A DNA stretch of 64,000 nt from Thauera sedimentorum (lineage in GTDB: Bacteria > Pseudomonadota > Gammaproteobacteria > Burkholderiales > Rhodocyclaceae): the NCBI RefSeq assembly GCF_014489115.1, contig NZ_JACTAH010000002.1, positions 186,001-250,000 of the forward strand, written 5' to 3'. A program made the translations under genes and the position numbers. Position 1 is the stretch's first letter. Each line of letters opens with the position of its first letter. Below are positions 9,243-17,768 of the stretch, one piece after another. The notes beneath the pieces were generated by a model. The model was not told the origin of the DNA. It saw only the letters and a list, made by a program, of their open reading frames with translations, and did no database searches.

Positions 9243-10256
9243 ATGAACCCAACGCAACGCATCGAACTGGTCTGTCCGGCCGGCAGCCTGCCGGCGCTCA
9301 AGACCGCCATCGACCACGGCGCCGACTGCGTCTACCTCGGTTTCAAGGACGCCACCAACGCGCGCAACTTCACCGGGCTCAACTTCGACCCGGCGAGCAT
9401 GCGCGAAGGCGTGCGCTACGCCCACCAGCGCGGCCGCAAGGTGCTGCTGGCGCTCAACACCTACCCGCAGGCCGGCAACTGGGGCGACTGGACCGCCGCG
9501 GTGGACCGCGCCGCCGAGATGGAACTGGACGCGGTCATCCTCGCCGACCCCGGGCTGATGGCCTACGCCGCCAAGACCCATCCGCAGCTGCGCCTGCACC
9601 TGTCGGTACAGGGCTCGGCCACCAGCTACGAGGCGATCAATTTCTACCATGAGCGCTTCGGCATCCAGCGCGCGGTGCTGCCGCGCGTGCTGTCGCTCGC
9701 CCAGGTGGAGCAGGTCATCGGCAGGACCCCGGTGGAGATCGAGGTGTTCGGCTTCGGCGGCCTGTGCGTCATGGTCGAGGGGCGCTGCGCGCTGTCGGCC
9801 TACGCCACCGGCGAATCGCCCAACTGCAACGGCGCCTGCTCGCCCGGCAAGCATGTGCGCTGGGAGCAGACCCCGAAGGGCATGGAGACGCGGCTCAACG
9901 GCATCCTCATCGACCGCTTCGCCGACGGCGAGCGCGCCGGCTACCCCACGCTGTGCAAGGGCCGCTTCGACGTCAATGGCGAGACCTATTACGCCATCGA
10001 GGAGCCCACCAGCCTCAACACCCTGGAGCTGCTGCCGGAACTCGCCCGCGCCGGTGTGCGCGCGATCAAGATCGAAGGCCGCCAGCGCAGCCCGGCCTAC
10101 GTCGCCCAGGTCACCAAGGTGTGGCGCGCCGCGCTCGACCGGGTGATGGCCGATGCCGACAACTTCACCGTGCAGCCCGCCTGGATGGCCGAACTCAACA
10201 AGGTCTCCGAAGGCCAGAGCCACACCCTGGGCGCCTACTACCGGCCCTGGAAGTAA
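9243..10256 (+). CDS. ubiU: UbiU, U32 peptidase-like protein of anaerobic ubiquinone biosynthesis
   Basis: With UbiV it forms a [4Fe-4S] heterodimer that supports oxygen-independent hydroxylations in ubiquinone synthesis. I use ATG 9243 (MNPTQRIELVCPAG), 337 residues; an in-frame ATG at 9210 would translate the promoter/hairpin region. Family features are visible: ELVCPAGSLPALK at the N-terminus, GADCVYLGF, and the cysteines of the U32 signature in GLCVMVEGRC, SPNCNGAC and TLCKGRF that would hold the cluster. The C-terminus IKIEGRQRSPAYV is typical. It is first in a three-gene operon ubiU-ubiV-ubiT, 34 bases from ubiV. Confidence 0.92.
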   Translation: MNPTQRIELVCPAGSLPALKTAIDHGADCVYLGFKDATNARNFTGLNFDPASMREGVRYAHQRGRKVLLALNTYPQAGNWGDWTAAVDRAAEMELDAVILADPGLMAYAAKTHPQLRLHLSVQGSATSYEAINFYHERFGIQRAVLPRVLSLAQVEQVIGRTPVEIEVFGFGGLCVMVEGRCALSAYATGESPNCNGACSPGKHVRWEQTPKGMETRLNGILIDRFADGERAGYPTLCKGRFDVNGETYYAIEEPTSLNTLELLPELARAGVRAIKIEGRQRSPAYVAQVTKVWRAALDRVMADADNFTVQPAWMAELNKVSEGQSHTLGAYYRPWK

Positions 10257-10290
10257 GCGCCGCGCGCCCTGCAACAAAGACGAACACGCC

Positions 10291-11187
10291 ATGAAACTCG
10301 CCCTCGGACCCCTGCTCTACTACTGGCCGCGCCAGGCCACGCTGGATTTCTACGCCGACATCGCCGACAGCCCGGTGGACATCGTCTATCTCGGTGAAAC
10401 GGTGTGCTCGCGCCGCCACGAACTGCGCCTGGAGGACTGGCTGGAGGTGGCCGGCGTGCTGGCCGCCGCCGGCAAGGACGTGCTGCTGTCCACCCAGTCG
10501 CTGATCGAATCCGAATCCGACCTCAAGGTCCTGCGCCGCATCGTCGCGCAGCGCGAGTTCGGCGTCGAGGCCAACGACATGGGCGCGGTGCGCCTGCTGG
10601 CCGAGGCCGGGCGCACGGACTGGGTGGCCGGGCCCACGCTCAACATCTTCAACCCCGCCACGCTGGCGCTGCTGCAGGAGTCCGGCGCGCGGCGCTGGGT
10701 GATGGCGCCGGAGATGTCCGGCGAGGCCCTGGCGGCGCTGGTCGCCGGCATGGACCCGGCGCCGGAGACCGAAGTCTTCGCCTGGGGGCGCCTGCCGCTG
10801 GCCCATTCCGCCCGCTGCTTCACCGCCCGCCACTTCAACCTGCAGAAGGACACCTGCGAGTTCCGCTGTCTGGGGATGAACGAAGGCATCGTGCTGCGCA
10901 CCCGCGAAGGCGAACCCTTCCTCACGCTCAACGGCGTGCAGACCCAGTCGGCGCGCATCTACAACCTGCTCGGCGACCTGCCGGCGGTACGCGAGCGCGC
11001 CGGGGTGCTGCGCATCAGCCCGCAAGGCGAACACACCGCGGCGGTGCTCGCCACCTTCCGCGCCGCGCTGGCCGGCGAACTCGACCCGCAGGCCGCGCTG
11101 ACCGCCAGCCGCCAGTGGATGAACGAGGAACCGTGCAACGGCTTCTGGCACGGCCGCCCCGGCGTCGAGCAATACGTCGCCTCCTGA
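10291..11187 (+). CDS. ubiV: UbiV, U32 peptidase-like partner of UbiU
   Basis: The second U32-type subunit of the oxygen-independent ubiquinone hydroxylation machinery; 298 residues. The N-terminus KLALGPLLYYWPR is typical of the family. Cysteines lie in GETVCSRRHE, in SARCFTARHF and in KDTCEFRCLG, which are the expected iron-sulfur ligands. The short distance to ubiU and to ubiT (26 bases) makes a single transcript very likely. Family knowledge says that UbiU and UbiV only work as a pair, and both are intact here. Confidence 0.92.
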   Translation: MKLALGPLLYYWPRQATLDFYADIADSPVDIVYLGETVCSRRHELRLEDWLEVAGVLAAAGKDVLLSTQSLIESESDLKVLRRIVAQREFGVEANDMGAVRLLAEAGRTDWVAGPTLNIFNPATLALLQESGARRWVMAPEMSGEALAALVAGMDPAPETEVFAWGRLPLAHSARCFTARHFNLQKDTCEFRCLGMNEGIVLRTREGEPFLTLNGVQTQSARIYNLLGDLPAVRERAGVLRISPQGEHTAAVLATFRAALAGELDPQAALTASRQWMNEEPCNGFWHGRPGVEQYVAS

Positions 11188-11213
11188 ACCCGGACCGCCA
11201 CAGGATCGCTCCC

Positions 11214-11750
11214 ATGTCGAACCTTCCCGCCCTGCCCAGCTTCGCCCGCCTGCAGGCCGCCGCCCGCCGCCTACCCGCGTTCACCGTGCCCCCGGCGCTC
11301 GGCCGCCTGGTCGCCCGCCTGCCGCAGCAGCCGCCCGCGCTGGCGCTGAGCCTGGCGCTCAACCTCGCGCTCGGCCGCATCCTGCCGCGCGAGGACCTCG
11401 CCCCGCTCACCGGCCGCCGCCTGCGCCTGCGCGTCACCGACGCCGGCCTGACCCTGGACTTCGGCCTCGGTGCGCGCGGCTTCCGCCCGCTCCCAGCCAC
11501 CGGCACCCCGGACCTGACGCTCTCCGCCACCGTGCGCGACTACCTCGCCCTGGCGCTGCGCGAGGAAGACGCCGACACGCTGTTCTTCAGCCGCCGGCTG
11601 ATCATGGAAGGCGACACCGACCTGGGCCTGCTGGTCAAGAACACCCTGGATGCGGTGGACTGGGACGCGCTCACCACCGCCTGGTCGCCCGCCGCACTGC
11701 TCGCCCGCCTGCCGCTGCCCGGCCGCCCGCGACGACCCGCGGGCGCCTAG
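11214..11750 (+). CDS. ubiT: UbiT, SCP2-domain protein of anaerobic ubiquinone biosynthesis
   Basis: A 178-residue SCP2 (sterol-carrier-like) lipid-binding protein that acts as the anaerobic counterpart of UbiJ, holding ubiquinone precursors. The SCP2 core runs about residues 45-160, with the family-like segment LFFSRRLIMEGDTDLGLLVKN at its end. It is the last gene of the ubiU-V-T operon. The C-terminus is Pro/Arg-rich and probably disordered. The start ATG 11214 sits behind a weak GGA; no better alternative exists. Confidence 0.88.
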   Translation: MSNLPALPSFARLQAAARRLPAFTVPPALGRLVARLPQQPPALALSLALNLALGRILPREDLAPLTGRRLRLRVTDAGLTLDFGLGARGFRPLPATGTPDLTLSATVRDYLALALREEDADTLFFSRRLIMEGDTDLGLLVKNTLDAVDWDALTTAWSPAALLARLPLPGRPRRPAGA

Positions 11751-11801
11751 CGCCCCCGGCATCTGGTTAGAATCGGGTCTCCCGCCCCCCGGACCGGCCC
11801 G

Positions 11802-12881
11802 ATGGCGCGCCACGCCTCCAACCTGCCGCTGCACCTGGCGCTCGCCTACGCGGCGCTGGTCGCCTATGCCTGCCTGCACCCGTTCACCGGCTGGCAGGCG
11901 ACCGGCCTGCCGGTGTTCGACTACCTGCTGGCACCCTGGCCGCGCTACTACCGCAGCGAGGATCTCATCCTCAACGTGGCCGGCTACGTCCCGCTCGGAT
12001 TCCTTGCCGCGGCCGCCCTGTCGCGGCGGATCGGCGCCAGGGGCTGCATCCTCGCCGCCACGCTGGCTGCCGGCCTGCTCAGCCTGGGGCTGGAGACGGT
12101 GCAGAACTTCCTGCCCAGCCGGGTCGCCTCCAATCTGGATCTGGGCTGCAACCTGCTCGGCGCGCTGGCCGGGGCGCTGGCCGGCGCTGCCTGGGGCCCG
12201 GCGCTGTTCGGTCCGCAGGGCTGGCTGCAGCGCTGGCGCAGCCGGCACATCGTCGGCGGCTACACCGGCGACGCCGGCCTGCTGCTGCTCGGCCTGTGGC
12301 TGCTGACCCAACTCACTGCCGACGGCCTGCTGTTCGGCAGTGGCGATCTGCGCCACTGGCTGGCGCTGCCCAACCCGGTGACTTTCGAGCCGGAACGCTT
12401 CATCCGACTGGAAGCCGCGCATGTGGCCACTACCGTGGTGGGCGTGGGCCTGTTCGCGCGCTGCATCATGCTCGCACCCGGGCTGTGGCCGATACCGCTG
12501 CTGTTCATGCTGGCCTTCGGCCTGACCACGCTGGCCACCTTCAGCTTCTTCTCGGCCAGCGAACCGCTGGTCTGGCTGACTCCAGGCGCGCGCTTCGGCC
12601 TGATCGCCGGGCTGCCGCTGCTCGCCGTCTGCCTGCGGCTGCCGCGCGTGCTGCAGCACGCCCTGGCGGGCATGGCCATGCTGGCCGCCACCGCGCTGGT
12701 CAACCTGATGCCGGAGAACCCCTACCTGCCGTTCCGCTCCGCCGCGGCCGCCGGACACTTTCTCAACTTCCACGGTCTCACCGCGGTGGTCACCGCCGCC
12801 TGGCCCTTCCTGGCGCTGGCCTACCTGTCCGCCCTTGGCCTGTGGCGCGGCGAACATCTGGCCGCCGAGCGGCGACTATAA
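11802..12881 (+). CDS. VanZ-like integral membrane protein
   Basis: A 359-residue membrane protein with about nine hydrophobic segments. The N-terminal half has the VanZ-like pattern: LHPFTGW after helix 1, DLILNVAGYVPLGFL, and SLGLETVQNFLPSRVASNLDL, with the conserved acidic and Asn residues of that fold. The second half adds further helices and no other domain I recognise. Function is unknown; VanZ relatives affect teicoplanin resistance in Gram-positives, which says little here. A candidate -10 (TAGAAT at 11768-11773) lies just upstream. Confidence 0.75.
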   Translation: MARHASNLPLHLALAYAALVAYACLHPFTGWQATGLPVFDYLLAPWPRYYRSEDLILNVAGYVPLGFLAAAALSRRIGARGCILAATLAAGLLSLGLETVQNFLPSRVASNLDLGCNLLGALAGALAGAAWGPALFGPQGWLQRWRSRHIVGGYTGDAGLLLLGLWLLTQLTADGLLFGSGDLRHWLALPNPVTFEPERFIRLEAAHVATTVVGVGLFARCIMLAPGLWPIPLLFMLAFGLTTLATFSFFSASEPLVWLTPGARFGLIAGLPLLAVCLRLPRVLQHALAGMAMLAATALVNLMPENPYLPFRSAAAAGHFLNFHGLTAVVTAAWPFLALAYLSALGLWRGEHLAAERRL

Positions 12882-12882
12882 T
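12877..12882 (+). promoter_or_regulatory. Candidate -10 box for the ferredoxin gene
   Basis: TATAAT overlaps the stop codon of the VanZ-like gene and lies 23 bases ahead of the ferredoxin ATG; no convincing -35 is seen at normal spacing. Confidence 0.35.
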
Positions 12883-12905
12883 CGGCCGATCACCCAGGAG
12901 TCCGC

Positions 12906-13235
12906 ATGAGCTATTTCAAGCACCACGTCTTCTTCTGCTGCAACCAGCGCCAGCCCGGCGACACCTGCTGCAACGACCACAAGGCGGTCGAGATGCAGAC
13001 CTACGCCAAGGACCGCATCGCCGCGCTGGGCCTCAAGGGCCGCGGCAAGATCCGCATCAACAAGGCCGGCTGCCTGGACCGCTGCGACGACGGTCCGGTG
13101 CTGGTGGTGTACCCGGACAACGTCTGGTACACCTACGTGGATCGCGAAGACATCGACGAGATCATCGACAGCCATCTGGTGCACGGGCGCATCGTCGAGC
13201 GCCTGCGCCTGCCGGACGGGCCGGCCGCAGCATGA
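12906..13235 (+). CDS. Thioredoxin-like [2Fe-2S] ferredoxin
   Basis: A 109-residue protein of the thioredoxin-fold [2Fe-2S] ferredoxin family. The four ligand candidates are the CC pair in FFCCNQR, the CC pair in DTCCNDH, and the later pair in KAGCLDRCDDGP, which is the family hallmark. An acidic C-terminal part (DREDIDEII) is typical. Its electron partner is unknown. The stop codon overlaps the start of the following hydrolase gene (ATGA), so they are translationally coupled. AGGAG precedes the ATG. Confidence 0.88.
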   Translation: MSYFKHHVFFCCNQRQPGDTCCNDHKAVEMQTYAKDRIAALGLKGRGKIRINKAGCLDRCDDGPVLVVYPDNVWYTYVDREDIDEIIDSHLVHGRIVERLRLPDGPAAA

Positions 13236-13888
13236 GCCGCCCCGCCCCCACCGAGAGCGTGCTGCTGCGCGGCGCGGCCGGCGCGATCGACGCGCTGATC
13301 GACACCCCGGCCGAGGTGCGCGGGCTGGCGGTGGTCTGCCACCCCCACCCGCTGTACGGCGGTGCCAATACCAACAAGGTGGCGCACACCCTGGCGCGCG
13401 CCTTCCGCGACCTGGGTTATGCGGTGGTGCGCCCCAACTTCCGCGGCGTGGGCAAGAGCGACGGCGCACACGACCACGGCAACGGCGAGACCGAGGACGT
13501 GCTGAACGTGATCGGCTGGGCGCAGTCGCGCTGGGGTAGCCTGCCGCTGGCGCTCGGCGGCTTCTCCTTCGGCGGTTTCGTGCAGTGCCGGGTGGCCAAT
13601 CGCCTGGCCGACAGCCTCACCCCGGTGCAGCGCCTGGCGCTGGTCGGCATGGCCGCCGGCAGCGCGGCCGACGGCGCCCGCCAGTACGACACCCCGCCGC
13701 TGCCGGATAAGCTCTCCAGCCTGGTCGTGCATGGCGAGGTGGACGAGACCGTGCCGCTCGCCAACGTCTTCGACTGGGCCCGCCCGCAGGAGCTGCCGGT
13801 GGTGGTGGTGCCCGGCGCCGACCATTTCTTTCACGGCAAGCTGCACGTGATCCGCGATGTCATCGCCCGCACCTGGGCACCGCTCTGA
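13232..13888 (+). CDS. Alpha/beta-hydrolase family protein
   Basis: A 218-residue small alpha/beta-hydrolase similar to the dienelactone-hydrolase-like YfhR/CC3091-type group. The oxyanion region reads CHPHPLYGGAN, the nucleophile elbow GFSFGGFV contains the catalytic Ser, the acid lies near VHGEVDETVP, and the catalytic His is in PGADHFFHGKL. Substrate is unknown. It overlaps the ferredoxin gene by four bases, and this pairing is common in betaproteobacteria, though no pathway is known to me. Confidence 0.85.
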   Translation: MSRPAPTESVLLRGAAGAIDALIDTPAEVRGLAVVCHPHPLYGGANTNKVAHTLARAFRDLGYAVVRPNFRGVGKSDGAHDHGNGETEDVLNVIGWAQSRWGSLPLALGGFSFGGFVQCRVANRLADSLTPVQRLALVGMAAGSAADGARQYDTPPLPDKLSSLVVHGEVDETVPLANVFDWARPQELPVVVVPGADHFFHGKLHVIRDVIARTWAPL

Positions 13889-13913
13889 GTCCACGCATAC
13901 AGGGAGCCCCGCC

Positions 13914-14525
13914 ATGAAGCTGTTCGCCTCGCTCACCAGCCCCTACGCCCGCAAGATCCGCATCCTGCTGGCCGAGAAAGGCCTGCCGTTCGAACTCGTG
14001 GTCGACTCGCCATGGGAGGCCAACACCCGCATCCCCACGCTCAATCCGCTGGGCAAGGTGCCGGTGCTGATCACCGACGACGGCGAGGCCTTCTTCGACT
14101 CTCCGGTGATCGCCGGCTATCTGGAAACCCTGGGCGCCCAACCGGCCATGCTGCCGGCCGATGCGCTGGAAGCCGTGCGCGTGCGCCAGATCGAGGCGCT
14201 GGCTGACGGCGTCACCGACGCCGCGGTGGCCGCGCTGCTCGAATCCCGCCGCCCCGACGGCCAGCGCAGCGATGCCGAGATCGTCCGCCAGAAGGACAAG
14301 ATCGAACGCAGCCTGGTCGAGCTGGAAAAACGCGCGGACGGACACGACTGGCTGCACGGCGAGCGCTTCGGACTGGCCGACGTGGCTGCAGCGGTCGCGC
14401 TCGCCTACCTCGACCTGCGCCATCCCGACCTCGACTGGCGCGCCCGCCATCCGGCGCTGAAGACCTACGCCGACCGCCTGTTCGCGCGCCCGAGCTTCAT
14501 CGACACCAAGCCGCCGGTCGGCTGA
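13914..14525 (+). CDS. Glutathione S-transferase family protein
   Basis: A cytosolic GST of 203 residues. The N-terminal thioredoxin-like domain begins KLFASLTSPYARKIRI and has NPLGKVPVL with the cis-Pro, then FDSPVIAGYLE, the glutathione-contacting Asp/Ser motif. The all-helical C-terminal domain carries the N-capping-box-like stretch GERFGLADVAAAVAL. A Ser in TSPYARK may be the catalytic residue. I start at ATG 13914 behind AGGGAG; an upstream frame extension has no family match. Substrate unknown. Confidence 0.88.
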   Translation: MKLFASLTSPYARKIRILLAEKGLPFELVVDSPWEANTRIPTLNPLGKVPVLITDDGEAFFDSPVIAGYLETLGAQPAMLPADALEAVRVRQIEALADGVTDAAVAALLESRRPDGQRSDAEIVRQKDKIERSLVELEKRADGHDWLHGERFGLADVAAAVALAYLDLRHPDLDWRARHPALKTYADRLFARPSFIDTKPPVG

Positions 14526-14597
14526 TGCCCTTCGTCCTCGGCGGCCGGGCGCGCATGGCGCCGGCCGCCTCCAGCACCTCCGCACCGGAGCTCCGCC

Positions 14598-14948
14598 ATG
14601 TCCGATGAGACCGTCCTGCTGGTGTTCACCAACGCCCCCAGCGCCGAAAGCGCCCGCCACATCGCGCGCAGCCTGGTCGACGCGCGACTGGCAGCCTGCG
14701 TCAACATCCTCCCGGAGTGCCAGTCCATCTACCGCTGGCAGGGCGCCGTCGAGGAGGCCGCGGAACTGCCGGTGATGATCAAGACCACCGCGGCGCACTA
14801 TCAGGCGGTGGAAGCGGCGATCCGCCTCGCCCATCCCTACGAACTTCCCGAGATCGTCGCGGTCCCTGTGGAGCGGGGCCTGCCGGGCTATCTGGCCTGG
14901 GTGGCCGCGGAAACCCGGCACGAGCCTTCCGCCCCCCCGGAAGCCTGA
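14598..14948 (+). CDS. cutA: CutA divalent-cation tolerance protein
   Basis: A small trimeric ferredoxin-like protein of 116 residues. Family motifs are present: VFTNAPSAESA near the N-terminus, LAACVNILP, SIYRWQG, and the later IKTTAAHYQAVE and HPYELPEIVA segments. In E. coli cutA is linked to copper tolerance together with the neighbouring dsbD. Here too dsbD follows, 33 bases downstream, so the two are probably one unit. Confidence 0.93.
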   Translation: MSDETVLLVFTNAPSAESARHIARSLVDARLAACVNILPECQSIYRWQGAVEEAAELPVMIKTTAAHYQAVEAAIRLAHPYELPEIVAVPVERGLPGYLAWVAAETRHEPSAPPEA

Positions 14949-14981
14949 CCCCTGCCCCGAACAACAACACTCATACCCGCA

Positions 14982-16802
14982 ATGTTCCGACCCCCGCCGC
15001 TGTTCGCCTTCCTCCTCGCCCTCCTCACGCTGTTTGCCGCTCCCGCCCACGCCCTGGGCGAACCGATCGAACCTGAGAAGGCCTTCGCATTCACCGCGCG
15101 GGCGCTCGACCCGCAGACCGTCGAGGCGGTCTTCCGCGTCCACAAGGACTACTACCTCTACGGCGACAAGTTCCGCTTCGAGACCGACCCGCCCAGCGTC
15201 CAGCTCGGCGAACCCGAGCGCGCCCCGGGCGAGATGAAGGAGGACGAGTTCTTCGGCACGGTCGAGACCCTGCGCGACACGGTCAGCATCCTGCTGCCGG
15301 TGACCGCACCGGAGGGTCTCACCCGCTTCCGCCTGACGGTCACCAGCCAGGGCTGCTGGGACGGCGGCATCTGCTATCCGCCCACGCCGCAGAGCGCCGA
15401 CATCGATCTCAGCGCCAGCCCGGCGCCCGCCGCCACCAGCCTGTTGGATCGCGCGCTGGCCGGTGGCGCGCCGGCCGGCATCGCCCCCGCGACCTCGGGT
15501 CCGGCCGGCGACGAGAGCGGGCGCATCGCCCGCCTGCTGGGTGACGCCAGCGTGCCGCTGGTGCTGGCCAGCTTCTTCGGTTTCGGCCTGCTGCTCGCCT
15601 TCACCCCGTGCACCTTCCCGATGATCCCCATCCTCTCGGGCATCATCGTCGGCCATGGCCACCACATCTCTCGCGCGCGCGCCTTCGGCCTGTCGCTCGC
15701 CTACGTGCTGGGCATGGCGGTGACCTACGCGGTGGCCGGCGTCGCCGCCGGCATGTCCGGCACCCTGCTGTCGGCCGCGCTGCAGAACGTCTGGGTGCTC
15801 GGCGTCTTCGCGCTGGTGTTCGTCGCCCTGGCGCTATCGATGTTCGGCTTCTACGAGCTGCAGCTGCCTACCGCCCTGCAGAGCCGGCTGGCCGACACCG
15901 CCGCACACCGCAAGGGCGGCAGCATTGGCGGGGTGGTGACCATGGGCGTGCTGTCGGCCCTGATCGTCGGCCCCTGCGTGGCCGCGCCGCTGGCCGGTGC
16001 GCTGCTCTACATCGCCCAGAGTGGCGACGCGGCACTGGGCGGTACGGCGCTGTTCGTCATGGCGCTCGGCATGGGTGCGCCCCTGCTCGCCGTCGGCGTG
16101 GCCGCGCGCAGCGTGCTGCCCAAGGCGGGCCCGTGGATGGAGGGGGTGAAGAAGGCCTTCGGCGTGATGCTGCTGGCGGTTGCGGTATGGCTGCTCACCC
16201 CGGTGGTGCCGGAGCTGCTGACCATGCTCGCCTGGGCCGCCCTGCTGATGTTCTCGGGCATCTTCCTGCGCGCGCTCGATCCGCTGCCGCCGCACACCAA
16301 GGGCTGGGCACGCTTCTGGAAGGGCATCGGCGTGATCCTGCTGCTGGCCGGCACCGCGATGCTGGTCGGCGCGCTGGCCGGCTCGCGCGACCCCCTGCAG
16401 CCGCTGGCCGTGCTGCGTGCGGAGGCCGGCGCCACCGCGCGCGCTGCGCCGGCTTTCGAGAAAGTCGGCTCGGTGGCCGAGCTGGACGCCCGCCTGGCCT
16501 CCGCCGGGCGGCCGGTGATGCTGGATTTCTATGCGGACTGGTGCGTGTCGTGCAAGGAGATGGAGCGCTACACCTTCTCCGACCCGGCCGTCGCCGCGCG
16601 CATGGAGCGCATGCTGCTGCTCAAGGCCGACGTCACCGCCAACAGCGAGGAACACAAGGCGTTGCTGCGCCGCTTCCAGCTGTTCGGCCCGCCGGGCATC
16701 ATCTTCTTCGACGCCGCCGGCCAGGAGCGCGACGGCCTGCGGGTGGTGGGCTACATGCCCGCCGCGCCCTTTGGCGAGATCCTCGACCGCGCCTTGCGCT
16801 GA
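14982..16802 (+). CDS. dsbD: Thiol:disulfide interchange protein DsbD
   Basis: An inner-membrane electron relay that passes reducing power from cytoplasmic thioredoxin to periplasmic DsbC/CcmG-type proteins; 606 residues. A signal peptide (about 1-24) leads to the N-terminal alpha domain with its Cys pair in GCWDGGICYP. The eight-helix transmembrane domain has one redox Cys in FTPCTFPMIP and the other in VGPCVAAPLAG. The C-terminal thioredoxin-like domain carries WCVSC. All six redox cysteines are intact. It follows cutA closely. Confidence 0.96.
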   Translation: MFRPPPLFAFLLALLTLFAAPAHALGEPIEPEKAFAFTARALDPQTVEAVFRVHKDYYLYGDKFRFETDPPSVQLGEPERAPGEMKEDEFFGTVETLRDTVSILLPVTAPEGLTRFRLTVTSQGCWDGGICYPPTPQSADIDLSASPAPAATSLLDRALAGGAPAGIAPATSGPAGDESGRIARLLGDASVPLVLASFFGFGLLLAFTPCTFPMIPILSGIIVGHGHHISRARAFGLSLAYVLGMAVTYAVAGVAAGMSGTLLSAALQNVWVLGVFALVFVALALSMFGFYELQLPTALQSRLADTAAHRKGGSIGGVVTMGVLSALIVGPCVAAPLAGALLYIAQSGDAALGGTALFVMALGMGAPLLAVGVAARSVLPKAGPWMEGVKKAFGVMLLAVAVWLLTPVVPELLTMLAWAALLMFSGIFLRALDPLPPHTKGWARFWKGIGVILLLAGTAMLVGALAGSRDPLQPLAVLRAEAGATARAAPAFEKVGSVAELDARLASAGRPVMLDFYADWCVSCKEMERYTFSDPAVAARMERMLLLKADVTANSEEHKALLRRFQLFGPPGIIFFDAAGQERDGLRVVGYMPAAPFGEILDRALR

Positions 16803-16840
16803 ACCGCTTCGGTTCCCTGCTGCGGGGCTGTCCGGAGCGG

Positions 16841-16907
16841 CCAGGGAGGGGTGAGGGTCGCGGCTCATGCTGTGCCCGAAATCGCCGCAACCCTCACCCC
16901 TCCCTGG
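16841..16907. repeat. Intergenic inverted repeat between dsbD and ribE
   Basis: CCAGGGAGGGGTGAGGG at 16841-16857 is matched in inverse by CCCTCACCCCTCCCTGG at 16891-16907. A second inverted pair in the same gap is GCCCGAAATCG near 16876 with CGATTTCGGGC near 16997. No gene fits in 16803-17162; it may act as a bidirectional transcript end. A weak TACAAT at 17128-17133 could be the ribE -10. Confidence 0.75.
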
Positions 16908-17162
16908 CTGGAAACGCCCGGGCGGCTCAAACGCCCCCAACACAACAGCCGATGGAACCCCCGCGCCTCCAGCCGGCCGGTCAGGCGGCCGGCGACGATT
17001 TCGGGCACCGTATGAGGAACCGGCCACCTATGAACAGGGGAGCCTCAAAGAAAGCGCCCGGCCCCGGCACGACAAAGAAACAAACCCTGCCGCACGCCCA
17101 GGAAACCAAACACCCCGGCGTTTAGCCTACAATTGCGCCTTCCCCATCCGCACAGATCCCCC

Positions 17163-17768
17163 ATGTTTTCCGGAATCGTGGCCGCCTGCGGCCGTATCGA
17201 ACATATTGCGCCGCTCGAAGACGGCGTGCGCCTGACGGTGGACGTCGGCGGACTGGACCTGGCCGACGTGGCCATCGGCGACAGCATCGCCAACAGCGGC
17301 GTGTGCCTCACCGTGGTCGCCATGGACGGCAGCCGGGTGAACTTCGACGTGTCGCGCGAGACGCTCAACTGCACGGTCGGCCTGGACAGCGTGGGCACAG
17401 AGGTGAACCTCGAAAAGGCCCTGCAACTGTCCGACCGCCTCGGCGGCCACCTGGTCACCGGCCATGTGGACGGCGTCGGTGAGGTGCTGCGCTTTGCCCC
17501 GGTGGGCGAGAGCCATGAACTGGTGATCCGCGCGCCCGCGGCCATCGCCGGCTACATCGCGCGCAAGGGCTCGATCACCGTCAATGGCGTGAGCCTCACC
17601 GTGAACCGCGTCGAAGGCGCCGATTTCTCCATCAACCTGATCCCGCACACCGTGGCGGTGACCAACCTCAAGCACCTGCAGGCCGGCAGCCGGGTGAACC
17701 TGGAGATCGACCTGATCGCCCGCTACGTCGAACGCATGGCCGCCTGGCGCGAGGAGTCCGCACAATGA
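17163..17768 (+). CDS. ribE: Riboflavin synthase
   Basis: Catalyses dismutation of two 6,7-dimethyl-8-ribityllumazine molecules into riboflavin. The 201-residue protein has the internal two-fold repeat of lumazine-binding barrels: MFSGIV at the N-terminus, [14 protein letters not shown] in barrel 1, and the equivalent [14 protein letters not shown] in barrel 2. [11 protein letters not shown] joins the barrels. It overlaps ribBX by four bases and starts the riboflavin operon. I saw no FMN riboswitch in the 360 bases upstream. Confidence 0.95.
   Translation: MFSGIVAACGRIEHIAPLEDGVRLTVDVGGLDLADVAIGDSIANSGVCLTVVAMDGSRVNFDVSRETLNCTVGLDSVGTEVNLEKALQLSDRLGGHLVTGHVDGVGEVLRFAPVGESHELVIRAPAAIAGYIARKGSITVNGVSLTVNRVEGADFSINLIPHTVAVTNLKHLQAGSRVNLEIDLIARYVERMAAWREESAQ

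Noticed and set aside
16803-17162. FMN riboswitch upstream of ribE
   Set aside because: The conserved RFN box core sequences are not present; only inverted repeats are seen.
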